A stretch of DNA of 57,912 nt, from NCBI RefSeq assembly GCF_021531975.1, contig NZ_JAFBIY010000009.1:1-57912 (forward strand). The letters are read 5' to 3'. Of the stretch, positions 8,260-17,333 are shown in pieces (positions within the stretch are counted from its first letter, which is position 1; the number at the start of each line of letters is the position of its first letter). The notes beneath the pieces were generated by a model. That model searched no databases. It worked only from the letters and a program-made list of their open reading frames with translations, and was not told the origin of the DNA. Source of the stretch: Faecalicatena contorta. Its GTDB lineage: Bacteria > Bacillota > Clostridia > Lachnospirales > Lachnospiraceae. The translations under genes and the position numbers were made by a program.

Positions 8260-9039
8260 ATGACACTGGAAGAGATGCGTGAGCGAAAGAAAGAACTGGG
8301 ATATTCATATGAGCAGATCGCAAAGCTTGCTGATCTGCCGGTAGGGACGGTGCAGAAGGTGCTGGGTGGATTTGTGAAGTCCCCCAGATATCAGACACTG
8401 AAGGCGTTGGAAGAAGTGTTTGCGGCGAAGCCTGCCAGAGTTATCCGTGAGGAAACGCTTCCTTACCTTGCCCAGAAAGCACAGGGGGAATTCACCGTTG
8501 AAGATTACAATGCACTGCCGGATGAGCGCAGAGTGGAGCTGATAGACGGGGTGATATATGATATGTCATCGCCGATTGATGTACATCAGCTTCTGGTCGG
8601 GGAGATTTATGCGAGACTGCGGGATTATATCCAGAAGAACAAGGGGCAGTGTATTCCGATGGTCTCGCCCCTGGATGTGCAGCTCGATTGTGATAACAAA
8701 ACTATGGTTCAGCCGGATGTGATGATTGTCTGCGACAGGAATAAGTTTATAAGAGGAAAGCTTTTCGGTGCGCCTGACTTTGTAGTAGAGGTGTTATCGC
8801 AATCTACAAGGAAGAAGGATTCCCTGTTAAAGACGCAGAAATATGAGAATGCCGGTGTGCGGGAGTACTGGACCATTGACCCGAAGGGAAGAAGAGTTGT
8901 CGTTTATGATTTTGAGCATGGGGAATGGCCGGTCATCTATGGATTTGACAAGAAGGTGCCGGTAGGAATCTTCGGTGGCAAGTGCGAGATAGATTTCGCA
9001 GAGATTTATGATTACATTAGTTTTTTATATAGAGAATAA
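8260..9039 (+). CDS. HTH domain fused to Uma2-family (PD-(D/E)XK-like) putative endonuclease
   Basis: Residues 1-60 form an XRE-like helix-turn-helix (EQIAKLADLPVGTVQKVLGG). From about residue 70 the protein is a Uma2/DUF820 domain, opening with FTVEDYNALPDERRVELIDGV. It has the PD-(D/E)XK-type acidic motifs QPDVMIVCD and PDFVVEVLSQST, then YENAGVREYWTIDP. Uma2 proteins are abundant in some bacteria, and their biological role is unresolved. The ATG has GAGGTGATT upstream and a good promoter. The fusion suggests sequence-specific targeting of the nuclease-like domain, or autoregulation; both are inference. It lies between core genes, so it may be a recent insertion. Confidence 0.85.
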   Translation: MTLEEMRERKKELGYSYEQIAKLADLPVGTVQKVLGGFVKSPRYQTLKALEEVFAAKPARVIREETLPYLAQKAQGEFTVEDYNALPDERRVELIDGVIYDMSSPIDVHQLLVGEIYARLRDYIQKNKGQCIPMVSPLDVQLDCDNKTMVQPDVMIVCDRNKFIRGKLFGAPDFVVEVLSQSTRKKDSLLKTQKYENAGVREYWTIDPKGRRVVVYDFEHGEWPVIYGFDKKVPVGIFGGKCEIDFAEIYDYISFLYRE

Positions 9040-9053
9040 AATGGAGAAAGAAT

Positions 9054-9893
9054 ATGATACAGGATATTTCACCACACCATTTTAAAAATGAATATCGTCC
9101 GCAGCCCCCGCGAAGAGAAGATTACTGGCTTTGCTATGATGGAAGAAAGGTGCTGTTAAAAATAGAAGCCGGCGGGATTGATTATCCGACTTTCGCGGAG
9201 ATGGAGAGCACTTGCCAGAAGGAAGACTTGTATGAGGATTATACATATTTGTTTTCCATAGATGATAAGCGTTTCTATCTGGGGGATGCAAAGTATGCGG
9301 AAAAGCTGGATGATTACACATGGGAAGATACACAGATATTCCGTAGCGCTGCACCTAAGTATCTGCAGTTTGCCGGCGTTACCGGCTGGCAGTTATACCG
9401 CTGGTATGACACGCGTAAGTTCTGCGGACACTGCGGGACATCGCTTGTGCATGACGAGAAGGAACGGATGATGCGCTGTCCGAAGTGCGGCAATATGGAA
9501 TTCCCGAAGATATGCCCTGCGGTTATCATCGGTGTGACACATGGGAATAAGCTCCTTATGTCCAAATATGCCGGAAGGGAATATAAGAAATATGCGCTTC
9601 TTGCCGGGTTTGCCGAGGTCGGAGAGCCGATCGAAGAGACTGTCCGACGGGAAGTCATGGAGGAAGTGGGGCTGAAGGTAAAGAATATTTCTTATTATAA
9701 GAGCCAGCCTTGGTCATTTACGGACACGCTCCTTATGGGATTCTTCTGCGAACTAGACGGAGGAGAAGAGATCACGCTTGACCGGGAGGAACTGGCACTT
9801 GCCGAGTGGTTTGAGCGGGAGGACATTCCGGTGAAAGAGGAAGACTTAAGTCTGACCAATGAAATGATCGTGGTATTTAAAAAGGGGAGATAA
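9054..9893 (+). CDS. nudC: NAD(+) diphosphatase (Nudix hydrolase NudC)
   Basis: NudC cleaves NAD(H) to NMN(H) and AMP, and in some bacteria removes NAD caps from RNA. The zinc ribbon FCGHCG...MRCPKCG is at about residues 122-147. The catalytic Nudix box reads GFAEVGEPIEETVRREVMEE. The NudC signature SQPWSFTDTLLMGF follows it and distinguishes the enzyme from other Nudix hydrolases. At 279 residues it has normal length. It starts 14 bases after the Uma2 gene, probably on the same transcript. Confidence 0.92.
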   Translation: MIQDISPHHFKNEYRPQPPRREDYWLCYDGRKVLLKIEAGGIDYPTFAEMESTCQKEDLYEDYTYLFSIDDKRFYLGDAKYAEKLDDYTWEDTQIFRSAAPKYLQFAGVTGWQLYRWYDTRKFCGHCGTSLVHDEKERMMRCPKCGNMEFPKICPAVIIGVTHGNKLLMSKYAGREYKKYALLAGFAEVGEPIEETVRREVMEEVGLKVKNISYYKSQPWSFTDTLLMGFFCELDGGEEITLDREELALAEWFEREDIPVKEEDLSLTNEMIVVFKKGR

Positions 9894-9917
9894 AATGTAG
9901 AATTTCCGCATAATCCC

Positions 9918-9946
9918 TTGATTTTACGGAAAAACAGTGTTATACT
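9918..9946 (+). promoter_or_regulatory. Sigma-A promoter of the rimP-nusA-infB operon
   Basis: TTGATT (9918-9923) and TATACT (9941-9946) are spaced by 17 bp, ahead of the leader hairpin and rimP. It is probably the main promoter of the nine-gene run to ribF. Confidence 0.8.
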
Positions 9947-9972
9947 ACACCATAGTTACATAGAAATCCGGC

Positions 9973-10004
9973 AGAAGAGTGAACGAAAGTTCACTCTTCT
10001 TTGT
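9973..10004 (+). promoter_or_regulatory. rimP leader hairpin (possible nusA-operon attenuator)
   Basis: A perfect 12-bp stem, AGAAGAGTGAAC (9973-9984) with GTTCACTCTTCT (9989-10000), is capped by a GAAA tetraloop and followed by TTTG. It lies between promoter and start codon. In Bacillus subtilis the nusA operon leader is controlled by NusA-dependent attenuation; this hairpin is placed to do the same. Its U-run is short, consistent with a weak, factor-dependent terminator. Confidence 0.7.
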
Positions 10005-10035
10005 TGGTACGGAGAATGAAGAAAGGAGTTTGACC

Positions 10036-10503
10036 GTGTCAAAAAGAGAGATTTATGAACAAAAGACAGAAGAGATTCTGTTACCGATTGTCGATGAGCT
10101 TGGATTTGAGCTTGTTGATGTGGAGTATGTAAAAGAAGGTGGCACCTGGTACCTGCGTGCTTATGTTGATAAGCCGGGCGGAATCAGCATCAATGACTGT
10201 GAGGCAGTAAGCCGGAGACTGTCAGACATACTGGATGAGAAAGACTTTATTGATGATTCCTATATTATGGAGATCAGTTCTCCCGGACTTGGCAGACCAC
10301 TTAAGAAAGAGAAGGATTTCAAACGGAGTCTTGGCGAAGAAGTAGAAGTCAGGACATACCGTATGATAGATAAAAAGAAAGAGTTTACCGGAATTCTGAA
10401 AGACTATGATGCGGATACGGTAACGATCCAACTGGAAGATGAAACTTTAAAAACATTTGAAAAAGGCGATATAGCGCTTATTCGCCTGGCGTTCGATTTT
10501 TAA
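10036..10503 (+). CDS. rimP: Ribosome maturation factor RimP
   Basis: RimP assists 30S subunit maturation. The 155-residue protein has the N-terminal RimP domain (LPIVDELGFELVDVEYVKEG, then ISINDCEAVSRRLSDILD and the YIMEISSPGLGRPLK motif). The C-terminal SH3-like domain is the second half. I start it at GTG 10036, which has AAAGGAG seven bases upstream. A longer frame opening at 9979 would run through the leader hairpin and is not credible. Confidence 0.93.
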   Translation: MSKREIYEQKTEEILLPIVDELGFELVDVEYVKEGGTWYLRAYVDKPGGISINDCEAVSRRLSDILDEKDFIDDSYIMEISSPGLGRPLKKEKDFKRSLGEEVEVRTYRMIDKKKEFTGILKDYDADTVTIQLEDETLKTFEKGDIALIRLAFDF

Positions 10504-10521
10504 TTTAGGAGGAGAAGTAGG

Positions 10522-11679
10522 ATGAACACAGAATTATTAGAAGCGTTAAATATTTTAGAAAAGGAAAAAGATATCAGCAAGGAAACACTTTTAGATGCAA
10601 TAGAGAATTCTCTTTTAAATGCATGTAAGAATCATTTTGGTAAAGCAGATAATGTTAAGGTCATTATGAACAGAGAGACATGTGAATATCGTCTGTTCGC
10701 TGAAAAGACAGTTGTGGAAGAGGTAGAAGATACACTGGAGCAGATCAGTCTTGAAGATGCAAGAGCTATCGACGGACATTATGAGCTTGGTGATATTGTG
10801 CAGATTCCGATCGAATCCAAATCATTCGGACGTATTGCAACACAGAATGCAAAGAACCTCATTTTACAGAAGATTCGTGAAGAAGAGAGAAAGGTCGTAT
10901 ACGATCAGTATTTCGAAAAAGAGAAAGATATCGTAACAGGTGTTGTACAGCGTTATGTTGGCAAAAATGTAAGCATCAACCTTGGCAAGGCGGACGCTAT
11001 GCTGACAGAGAATGAGCAGGTAAAGGGTGAAGTATTCAAGCCGACAGAGCGTATTAAGCTGTATGTAGTAGAAGTGAAGAATACAACAAAGGGACCGAAG
11101 ATTCTCGTATCCCGTACACATCCGGAACTGGTAAAACGTCTGTTTGAAGCAGAAGTTACAGAAGTAAAAGACGGTGTTGTTGAGATTAAGAGTATTGCCA
11201 GAGAGGCGGGAAGCAGAACAAAGATTGCTGTATGGTCCAATGATCCGGATGTAGACCCGGTAGGGGCATGCGTTGGTATGAATGGCGCAAGAGTAAATGC
11301 AATTGTAAATGAGCTGCGTGGCGAGAAGATTGATATCATTAACTGGAGTGATAACCCGGCGATCTTGATTGAAAATGCGCTGAGCCCGGCAAAGGTTATT
11401 TCCGTAATGGCTGATCCGGATGAGAAGGTAGCAAGTGTTATTGTACCGGATTATCAGCTTTCTCTTGCAATTGGTAAGGAAGGACAGAACGCAAGACTGG
11501 CAGCAAGACTGACAGGATATAAGATTGATATTAAGAGCGAAACTCAGGCGATCGAATCCGGAGAACTTCCTGAGAACTATATGGAACTCAGTGAAGGTGT
11601 ATATGAAGAAGAGATGTATGAAGATGAATATGATGAGAACATCGAAGACGGCATTGAGTTTGAAGAAGTAGAGGAATAG
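10522..11679 (+). CDS. nusA: Transcription termination/antitermination factor NusA
   Basis: NusA binds RNA polymerase and modulates pausing, termination and antitermination. The N-terminal domain (MNTELLEALNILEKEKD) is followed by an S1 domain (about 135-200) and two KH domains, the first around VGACVGMNGARVNAI and the second around LAIGKEGQNARLAARLTGYKI. The tail is highly acidic (EEEMYEDEYDENIED). It lacks the C-terminal acidic repeats of the E. coli protein, as usual in Firmicutes. AGGAGGAG precedes the ATG. Confidence 0.96.
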   Translation: MNTELLEALNILEKEKDISKETLLDAIENSLLNACKNHFGKADNVKVIMNRETCEYRLFAEKTVVEEVEDTLEQISLEDARAIDGHYELGDIVQIPIESKSFGRIATQNAKNLILQKIREEERKVVYDQYFEKEKDIVTGVVQRYVGKNVSINLGKADAMLTENEQVKGEVFKPTERIKLYVVEVKNTTKGPKILVSRTHPELVKRLFEAEVTEVKDGVVEIKSIAREAGSRTKIAVWSNDPDVDPVGACVGMNGARVNAIVNELRGEKIDIINWSDNPAILIENALSPAKVISVMADPDEKVASVIVPDYQLSLAIGKEGQNARLAARLTGYKIDIKSETQAIESGELPENYMELSEGVYEEEMYEDEYDENIEDGIEFEEVEE

Positions 11680-11688
11680 GGTGATTCT

Positions 11689-11967
11689 TTGAGTATAAAA
11701 AAGAAAGTGCCTATGCGTCAGTGTGTAGGCTGTCAGGAAATGAAGAGTAAAAAAGAGATGATGCGTATCGTACGTACGGATACACAGGAATTCCTGCTGG
11801 ACGCTACCGGTAAGAAAAACGGACGTGGTGCATATATCTGTCCGAATCCGGAGTGCCTTAAGAAGGCCATTAAGAACAAAGGATTGGAACGTTCTTTTAA
11901 GCAGGCGATTTCAAAAGAAGTGTATGAATCTCTGGAAAAGGAGATGGAAAGTCTTGATACAGAGTAA
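11689..11967 (+). CDS. rnpM: RnpM/YlxR family RNA-binding protein
   Basis: This is the small YlxR-type protein that follows nusA in Firmicutes. The Bacillus member has been reported to bind and modulate RNase P RNA. The signature P-M-R-x-C-V-G-C appears as PMRQCVGCQEMKSKKEM, followed by GRGAYICPNPECLKKAIK. It has 92 residues and a TTG start nine bases after the nusA stop; upstream is only a modest GAGGAATAGGG Shine-Dalgarno. Its 3' end overlaps ylxQ by 14 bases. Confidence 0.9.
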   Translation: MSIKKKVPMRQCVGCQEMKSKKEMMRIVRTDTQEFLLDATGKKNGRGAYICPNPECLKKAIKNKGLERSFKQAISKEVYESLEKEMESLDTE

Positions 11968-12277
11968 AGCGTTGTCGCTTATCAGTCTGGCGACAAAAGC
12001 CGGCAAAACAGTGAGTGGTGAGTTCTGTACGGAGAAAGAAGTGAAGACAGGAAGAGCCGCTCTGGTCATTGTGGCGGGCGATGCATCAGACAATACGAAG
12101 AAAAAGTTTAAGAACATGTGTGATTTTTATGAAGTGCCTATTTATTTTTATAAAGATAAAGATACTCTGGGGCATGCAATGGGAAAAGAGTTCCGCGCAT
12201 CTTTGGCTGTGCTGGATGAGGGATTTGCAAAAGGAATCAGGAAACACATGGATACAGAAGATAATACAATTGCATAG
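11954..12277 (+). CDS. ylxQ: L7Ae/L30e/S12e/Gadd45-family ribosomal protein (YlxQ)
   Basis: YlxQ is a kink-turn RNA-binding L7Ae-family protein, conserved between rnpM and infB in Firmicutes; its physiological role is unclear. The typical opening is present ([18 protein letters not shown]), then [18 protein letters not shown] start at TTG 11954, which gives 107 residues beginning MIQSKALS and has AAGGAG about ten bases upstream inside rnpM. An open frame from 11825 lacks family similarity in its first 40 residues. Confidence 0.88.
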   Translation: MIQSKALSLISLATKAGKTVSGEFCTEKEVKTGRAALVIVAGDASDNTKKKFKNMCDFYEVPIYFYKDKDTLGHAMGKEFRASLAVLDEGFAKGIRKHMDTEDNTIA

Positions 12278-12291
12278 AGGAGGTAGTGTAT

Positions 12292-15075
12292 ATGTCAAAA
12301 GTGAAAGTATACGAGTTAGCTAAAGAGCTTGACAAGTCCAGCAAAGAGCTTGTTGAGTTTCTGAGGGAAAAGAATATAGAAGTAAAAAGTCATATGAGCA
12401 CGCTGGAAGAAAATGAGGCAGAGCTTGTGCGCAAAGCCTATGCAAAGCCGGCAGCGGAAAAGGTGGAGGAAAAAACAGAGGCTCCAAAGAAGAAGAATAT
12501 TGTTCACGTATTTCGTCCGCAGAATACGCAAAATGCGAAACAGGGAAGACGTCCGGGTGGAAAGCCGGGTCAGCCAGGCGGCAGACCGATGGGAAAACCG
12601 ATGCAGGTTAATAATGGCCGTCCGGCAAAACCGGTGCAGCAGGCAAGACCGGTACAGCCAGCAAAGCCGGAGGTAAAACCGGTGCAGACAGAGAAGCCGG
12701 AAGTGAAGCCGGTACAGGCAGAGAGACCGGAGACAAAGCCGGTACAGCCGGTAAAAGCTGAGGTGAAACCAGAACCGGTACAGAAACCGGAAGTGAAGCC
12801 GGTGCAGCCGGAAAAAGCAGAGGCAAAGCCGGTACAGAATGAAAACAGAGGTGGGGACAGACCACAGGTAAGACAGGATCGCCCGGCAAGAAATGAAGAC
12901 CGTCCGATAAGAGACAGAAGAGATAATGACAGAAGAGACGGCGACAGAAGAGACAGTAATCGAGGCGGCAGACCACAGGGCGACAGAAGAGATAACTACC
13001 GTGGCAGCAGACCGCAGGGCGACAGAAGAGATAACGACAGAAGAGATAATGACAGAAGAGACGGCGACAGAAGAGATAATAACCGTGGCGGCAGACCACA
13101 GGGAGACAGACGAGGAGAAGGCAGAAAGAACGGCCCGTCTATTCCGGCACCAATCGTAGAAGGCCAGAAGCCGCAGCGTAACAAAGGCAAAGGAAAAGAC
13201 GATTATAAGAAAAAAGATTTCCGCCGTGATGAAGATGGTATGGGCAAGGGCAAAAAGGGTAAAAATGAACCTAAGCAGCAGCTGCAGAAACCACAGCCGA
13301 AGGAGCAGAAGCAGGAAGAGCAGATCAAATCAATCGTGATTCCGGAAGTTCTGACGATTCAGGAACTTGCAGACAAGATGAAAGTCGTACCTTCTGTTAT
13401 TGTAAAGAAGCTCTTTATGCAGGGCAAGATCGTAACAGTAAATCAGGAGATCGACTATGAGACAGCTGAAGAAATCGCACTGGAATTCGAAGTTCTCTGT
13501 GAGAAAGAAGAAGTTGTAGATGTAATCGAAGAGCTCCTGAAAGAGGACGAAGAAGACGAGAGCAAGATGAAGAAACGTCCGCCGGTAGTCTGCGTTATGG
13601 GTCACGTTGACCATGGTAAGACTTCTCTTCTTGATGCAATCCGTAATACAAATGTCATCGACCGCGAGGCTGGTGGTATTACACAGCATATCGGTGCTTC
13701 TGTTGTTGAAGTAAATGGGGAGAAGATTACATTCCTCGATACACCGGGACATGAAGCATTTACTGCTATGCGTATGCGTGGTGCAAGTTCTACTGATATT
13801 GCAATCCTTGTAGTTGCAGCAGATGATGGTGTTATGCCACAGACAGTAGAAGCAATCAACCATGCAAAAGCTGCTGGTATTGAGATTGTTGTTGCTGTCA
13901 ATAAGATTGATAAGCCAAGTGCAAATGTAGAACGAGTAAAACAGGAATTAACAGAGTATGAACTCATTCCGGAAGACTGGGGCGGAAGTACAATCTTTGT
14001 TCCGGTATCTGCAAAGACAGGAGAAGGTCTTGAAGATCTTATGGAAATGCTCCTTCTTACAGCAGAAGTAATGGAATTAAAGGCCAATCCAAACCGCCGT
14101 GCAAGAGGTCTTGTGCTGGAGGCTGAGCTGGATAAGGGACGTGGTTCTGTTGCAACTGTACTTGTGCAGAAGGGAACACTGCGCGTTGGTGATGCGATCG
14201 CAGCAGGTTCAGCACATGGTAAGGTAAGAGCAATGATGGATGACAAGGGAAGACGTGTAAAAGAAGCAGGTCCTTCCATGCCGGTTGAGATTCTCGGACT
14301 GAATGATGTTCCGAATGCCGGAGAAGTATTTGTGGGATGTGCAAATGATAAGGAAGCAAGAAACTTTGCAGATACATTTATTGCACAGAACAAGGTAAAA
14401 CTGTTAGATGAAACCAAGTCCAAACTGTCTCTGGATGACCTGTTCACACAGATCAAAGAGGGTAACTTAAAAGAACTTGGTATCGTTGTAAAAGCAGACG
14501 TACAGGGTTCTGTTGAGGCAATTAAACAGAGTCTTCTGAAGCTGTCTAATGATGAAGTTGTTGTTAAGATCATTCATGGTGGTGTTGGTGCTGTCAATGA
14601 ATCTGACGTAAGTCTGGCATCTGCTTCCAATGCGATCATCATCGGATTTAACGTACGTCCGGATGCAACAGCAAAAGAAACAGCTGAGCGTGAGGGTGTA
14701 GATATTCGTCTGTATCGTGTAATCTACAATGCGATCGAAGATGTAGAAGCTGCCATGAAGGGTATGCTTGATCCGGAATTTGAAGAGAAGATCCTTGGCC
14801 ACGCAGAAGTGCGTCAGACATTCAAAGCTTCCGGTGTCGGCACAATTGCCGGTTCTTATGTACTGGATGGTACATTTGAAAGAGATTGTTCCGTACGTAT
14901 TACAAGAGACGGAATCGTTATCTTCGAAGGACCTCTCGCATCACTGAGAAGATTTAAAGACGATGTAAAAGAAGTCAGAGCAGGATACGAGTGTGGTTTC
15001 GTATTTGCAAACTTTAATGATGTTAAGGAAGGCGATCTTGTAGAAGCATTCAAGATGGTAGAGATTCCAAGATAG
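12292..15075 (+). CDS. infB: Translation initiation factor IF-2
   Basis: IF-2 is the GTPase that places fMet-tRNA on the 30S subunit and promotes subunit joining. An N-terminal IF2N domain (residues 1-50) precedes a long low-complexity linker. The linker is first Lys/Pro/Val/Gln repeats (KPVQ units, roughly residues 105-185), then Asp-Arg repeats of [10 protein letters not shown] type with NRGGRPQG units (roughly 205-275). A second IF2N-like domain follows. The G domain has [18 protein letters not shown] and NKIDK; domains II to IV complete it. The ATG at 12292 has GAGGAGGT eight bases before it; GTG 12286 is in frame but too close. Confidence 0.97.
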   Translation: MSKVKVYELAKELDKSSKELVEFLREKNIEVKSHMSTLEENEAELVRKAYAKPAAEKVEEKTEAPKKKNIVHVFRPQNTQNAKQGRRPGGKPGQPGGRPMGKPMQVNNGRPAKPVQQARPVQPAKPEVKPVQTEKPEVKPVQAERPETKPVQPVKAEVKPEPVQKPEVKPVQPEKAEAKPVQNENRGGDRPQVRQDRPARNEDRPIRDRRDNDRRDGDRRDSNRGGRPQGDRRDNYRGSRPQGDRRDNDRRDNDRRDGDRRDNNRGGRPQGDRRGEGRKNGPSIPAPIVEGQKPQRNKGKGKDDYKKKDFRRDEDGMGKGKKGKNEPKQQLQKPQPKEQKQEEQIKSIVIPEVLTIQELADKMKVVPSVIVKKLFMQGKIVTVNQEIDYETAEEIALEFEVLCEKEEVVDVIEELLKEDEEDESKMKKRPPVVCVMGHVDHGKTSLLDAIRNTNVIDREAGGITQHIGASVVEVNGEKITFLDTPGHEAFTAMRMRGASSTDIAILVVAADDGVMPQTVEAINHAKAAGIEIVVAVNKIDKPSANVERVKQELTEYELIPEDWGGSTIFVPVSAKTGEGLEDLMEMLLLTAEVMELKANPNRRARGLVLEAELDKGRGSVATVLVQKGTLRVGDAIAAGSAHGKVRAMMDDKGRRVKEAGPSMPVEILGLNDVPNAGEVFVGCANDKEARNFADTFIAQNKVKLLDETKSKLSLDDLFTQIKEGNLKELGIVVKADVQGSVEAIKQSLLKLSNDEVVVKIIHGGVGAVNESDVSLASASNAIIIGFNVRPDATAKETAEREGVDIRLYRVIYNAIEDVEAAMKGMLDPEFEEKILGHAEVRQTFKASGVGTIAGSYVLDGTFERDCSVRITRDGIVIFEGPLASLRRFKDDVKEVRAGYECGFVFANFNDVKEGDLVEAFKMVEIPR
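12913..13110 (+). repeat. Coding repeat: Asp-Arg-rich units in the IF-2 linker
   Basis: Degenerate units of about 15 bp such as GACAGAAGAGATAAT, coding DRRDN or DRRDG, are interspersed with units coding RGGRPQG. They occur in three clusters. The near-identical DNA suggests expansion by slippage, so copy number may vary between strains. Confidence 0.8.
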
Positions 15076-15086
15076 AGGTAAGAATA

Positions 15087-15479
15087 TTGAAAAAAAGAAG
15101 TATTAAGAATACAAGAGTAAACACAGAGGTGCAGCGGGAACTGAGTAACATCTTACGAGGTGGGATCAAGGACCCGCGGGTGGCACCGTGGACATCTGTT
15201 GTAGCCGTAGAGGTGGCACCGGATCTTAAGACAAGCAAGGCATATATCAGCGTCCTGGGTGATGAAAAAGCGCAGCAGGATACGCTGAAGGGACTGCAGA
15301 GTGCAGAAGGCTATATCCGCAGAGAGCTTGCGCGCACATTAAATATGCGCAATACGCCTGAGATACAGTTTGTCCTTGACCAGTCGATTGAATATGGTGT
15401 CAGAATGTCCAGAAAGATTGATGAAGTGACAAAGGGAATGTCAACAGAAAAAACAGAAGGTGAAGATGATGCTGAGTAA
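15087..15479 (+). CDS. rbfA: 30S ribosome-binding factor RbfA
   Basis: RbfA helps late 16S rRNA 5'-end maturation. The N terminus (RVNTEVQRELSNILR) and the block DPRVAPWTSVVAVEVAPDLKTSK, given here as DPRVAP then VAPDLK, match the family. The KH-like fold continues to LDQSIEYGVRMSRKID. The start is TTG 15087 with AGAGGTAAG upstream. The 130-residue length is normal. Its 3' end overlaps nrnA by about 14 bases, suggesting translational coupling. Confidence 0.94.
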   Translation: MKKRSIKNTRVNTEVQRELSNILRGGIKDPRVAPWTSVVAVEVAPDLKTSKAYISVLGDEKAQQDTLKGLQSAEGYIRRELARTLNMRNTPEIQFVLDQSIEYGVRMSRKIDEVTKGMSTEKTEGEDDAE

Positions 15480-16422
15480 GATACTCGAAAAGGCAGAAAC
15501 GATAGCAATCGGCGGTCATGTAAGACCGGATGGCGACTGCGTGGGCTCCTGTATGGGTCTGTATCAGTATATTATTGAAAATTATAAAGACAAGAAGGCA
15601 GATGTTTATCTGGAAACGATTCCGGAAAAGTTCAATTTCCTTGAAGGAACGAATAAAATCTGCCATGAAATCAACGAAGGACAGGTGTATGACCTGTTCA
15701 TCTGCCTGGACTGTGGAGGAGAGGACAGACTTGCTTTTTCAGCTCCTTTGTTCCGGGCAGCAAAGCATACATTCTGTGTGGATCATCATATCAGCAATGA
15801 GAACTTTGCGGAAGAAAACTATGTAGTGCCGGATGCAAGCTCCACTTCTGAGCTGGTATTTAAACTTATGGATGTGGATAAGATCAGTAAATCAACTGCA
15901 GAAGCCCTGTACCTGGGTATCGTTCATGATACCGGTGTATTCCAGTTTTCCTGTGTGAGTCCGTCGACATTTCAGGCGGCAGCAGTGCTGCTTTCCAAGG
16001 GGGTTAATGCACCGAAGCTGATACAGGAGACATTTTATGAAAAAACATATGCACAGAATCATATCCTCGGTCGTGCGCTGGTAGAAAGTATTTTGTTTAT
16101 GGATGGCGCATGTATTGTGTCATGCATTCGAAAAAAAGATATGGAATTCTATAACCTGACACCAAAGGATCTGGATGGCATTGTGAATCAGCTGCGCAAT
16201 ACAAAAGGCGTGGAAGTGGCAATATTTATGTATGAACTGGAGCAGAATCTGTATAAGGTAAGTCTCCGGTCCGGTGACAGAGTGGATGTGAATAAGGTTG
16301 CCCAGTATTTTGGCGGCGGCGGTCACAAAAAGGCTGCAGGCGTTACAATGAACGGCACGTCTTATGATGTGATCAATAATCTGGCTTCCCGCATTGAACT
16401 GCAGCTTAGAGGTACGGTATGA
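15466..16422 (+). CDS. nrnA: DHH-family phosphoesterase, NrnA-like (oligoribonuclease/pAp phosphatase)
   Basis: NrnA-type enzymes degrade 2-5 nt RNAs and dephosphorylate pAp. The metal-binding motifs are GGHVRPDGDCVGS near the N terminus, FICLDCGGEDRL, the diagnostic VDHHISNENF and HDTGVFQFS. The C-terminal DHHA1 substrate-binding domain ends with GGGGHKKAAG. The start is ambiguous: ATG 15466, ATG 15469 and GTG 15460 are all in frame with an AGAAGGTG just upstream. I take 15466. It sits between rbfA and truB, the usual order in clostridia. Confidence 0.9.
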   Translation: MMLSKILEKAETIAIGGHVRPDGDCVGSCMGLYQYIIENYKDKKADVYLETIPEKFNFLEGTNKICHEINEGQVYDLFICLDCGGEDRLAFSAPLFRAAKHTFCVDHHISNENFAEENYVVPDASSTSELVFKLMDVDKISKSTAEALYLGIVHDTGVFQFSCVSPSTFQAAAVLLSKGVNAPKLIQETFYEKTYAQNHILGRALVESILFMDGACIVSCIRKKDMEFYNLTPKDLDGIVNQLRNTKGVEVAIFMYELEQNLYKVSLRSGDRVDVNKVAQYFGGGGHKKAAGVTMNGTSYDVINNLASRIELQLRGTV

Positions 16423-17330
16423 TACACGGTGTTATAAATGTCTATAAAGAAAAAGGGTATACTTCTCACGATGTAGTGGCGAAGCTTCGAGGAATTGTAG
16501 GTCAGAAGAAGATCGGTCATACTGGAACACTGGATCCGGATGCCGAAGGAGTACTGCCTGTATGCTTCGGAAGAGCCACCAGACTGTGCGATATGCTGAC
16601 CGATAAGGATAAAGTATATGAGACAGTGATGCTTCTCGGTATCGAGACGGATACACAGGATATATCCGGCAGCGTGGTAAAAGAACTGCCGACGGAACAT
16701 CTGACGGAAGAAATAGTATTAAAGGCAATCAAGCGCTTTGAGGGCAGTTATGCACAGGTGCCTCCGATGTATTCGGCACTTAAGGTAAATGGGCAAAAAC
16801 TGTATGAACTGGCAAGAGAAGGCAAGATTGTCGAGCGAAAAGCGCGGCAGGTGGAAATATTTAGTGTTGAGGTGCTGGAGATGAATCTGCCGAGAGTTCG
16901 TATGCGTGTGCACTGTTCGAAAGGAACTTATATCCGAACACTCTGCCATGATATCGGACATGCACTTGCCTGCGGGGCGTGTATGGAAACATTGCTGCGG
17001 ACGAGGGTGGAAAGATTCACCATAGACGATGCGAAGAAGCTTGGAGAGATTGAATCGCTGAAGAAGGAGGGGCATCTTTCCGAAATCCTGCTCCCGATCG
17101 ACCAGATGTTTTCCAATTATCGGAAAGTAACCGTGCTCCCCAGAGGAGAGAAGCTTGCCTATAATGGTAATTCTGTGTATAAGAGAAATGTAGCAGAAGG
17201 TGCAGCGTCGGATGGTGAAGAAGTGCGGCTGTATGATAAGAAGGGCAGTTTTATCGGTATATACAGATACAGCGAAAAAAAACAGGAATATATGATTGTA
17301 AAAATGTTTTATCTTGAAGAGAGGGACTAA
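16419..17330 (+). CDS. truB: tRNA pseudouridine(55) synthase TruB
   Basis: TruB makes pseudouridine 55 in the T-loop of tRNAs. The opening GVINVYKEKGYTSHDVV and the catalytic block KIGHTGTLDPDAEGVLPVC are present; the aspartate in TLDPDA is the nucleophile. YETVMLLGIETDT, the YSALKVNGQKLYELAR block and RVHCSKGTYIRTL follow. The C terminus has a PUA-like region. The ATG overlaps the nrnA stop (ATGA), so the two are probably translationally coupled. Confidence 0.96.
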   Translation: MIHGVINVYKEKGYTSHDVVAKLRGIVGQKKIGHTGTLDPDAEGVLPVCFGRATRLCDMLTDKDKVYETVMLLGIETDTQDISGSVVKELPTEHLTEEIVLKAIKRFEGSYAQVPPMYSALKVNGQKLYELAREGKIVERKARQVEIFSVEVLEMNLPRVRMRVHCSKGTYIRTLCHDIGHALACGACMETLLRTRVERFTIDDAKKLGEIESLKKEGHLSEILLPIDQMFSNYRKVTVLPRGEKLAYNGNSVYKRNVAEGAASDGEEVRLYDKKGSFIGIYRYSEKKQEYMIVKMFYLEERD

Positions 17331-17333
17331 AAT

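Noticed and set aside
12640-12840. Regularly spaced repeats that could suggest a CRISPR-like array
   Set aside because: The repeats are in frame, code for KPVQ-type units in IF-2, and vary as coding repeats do; there are no unique spacers or cas genes.
13602-14573. A 323-residue antisense frame inside infB
   Set aside because: It lies wholly opposite the conserved IF-2 GTPase domain, is Ser/Thr-rich in the way shadow frames are, and shows no recognisable domain.
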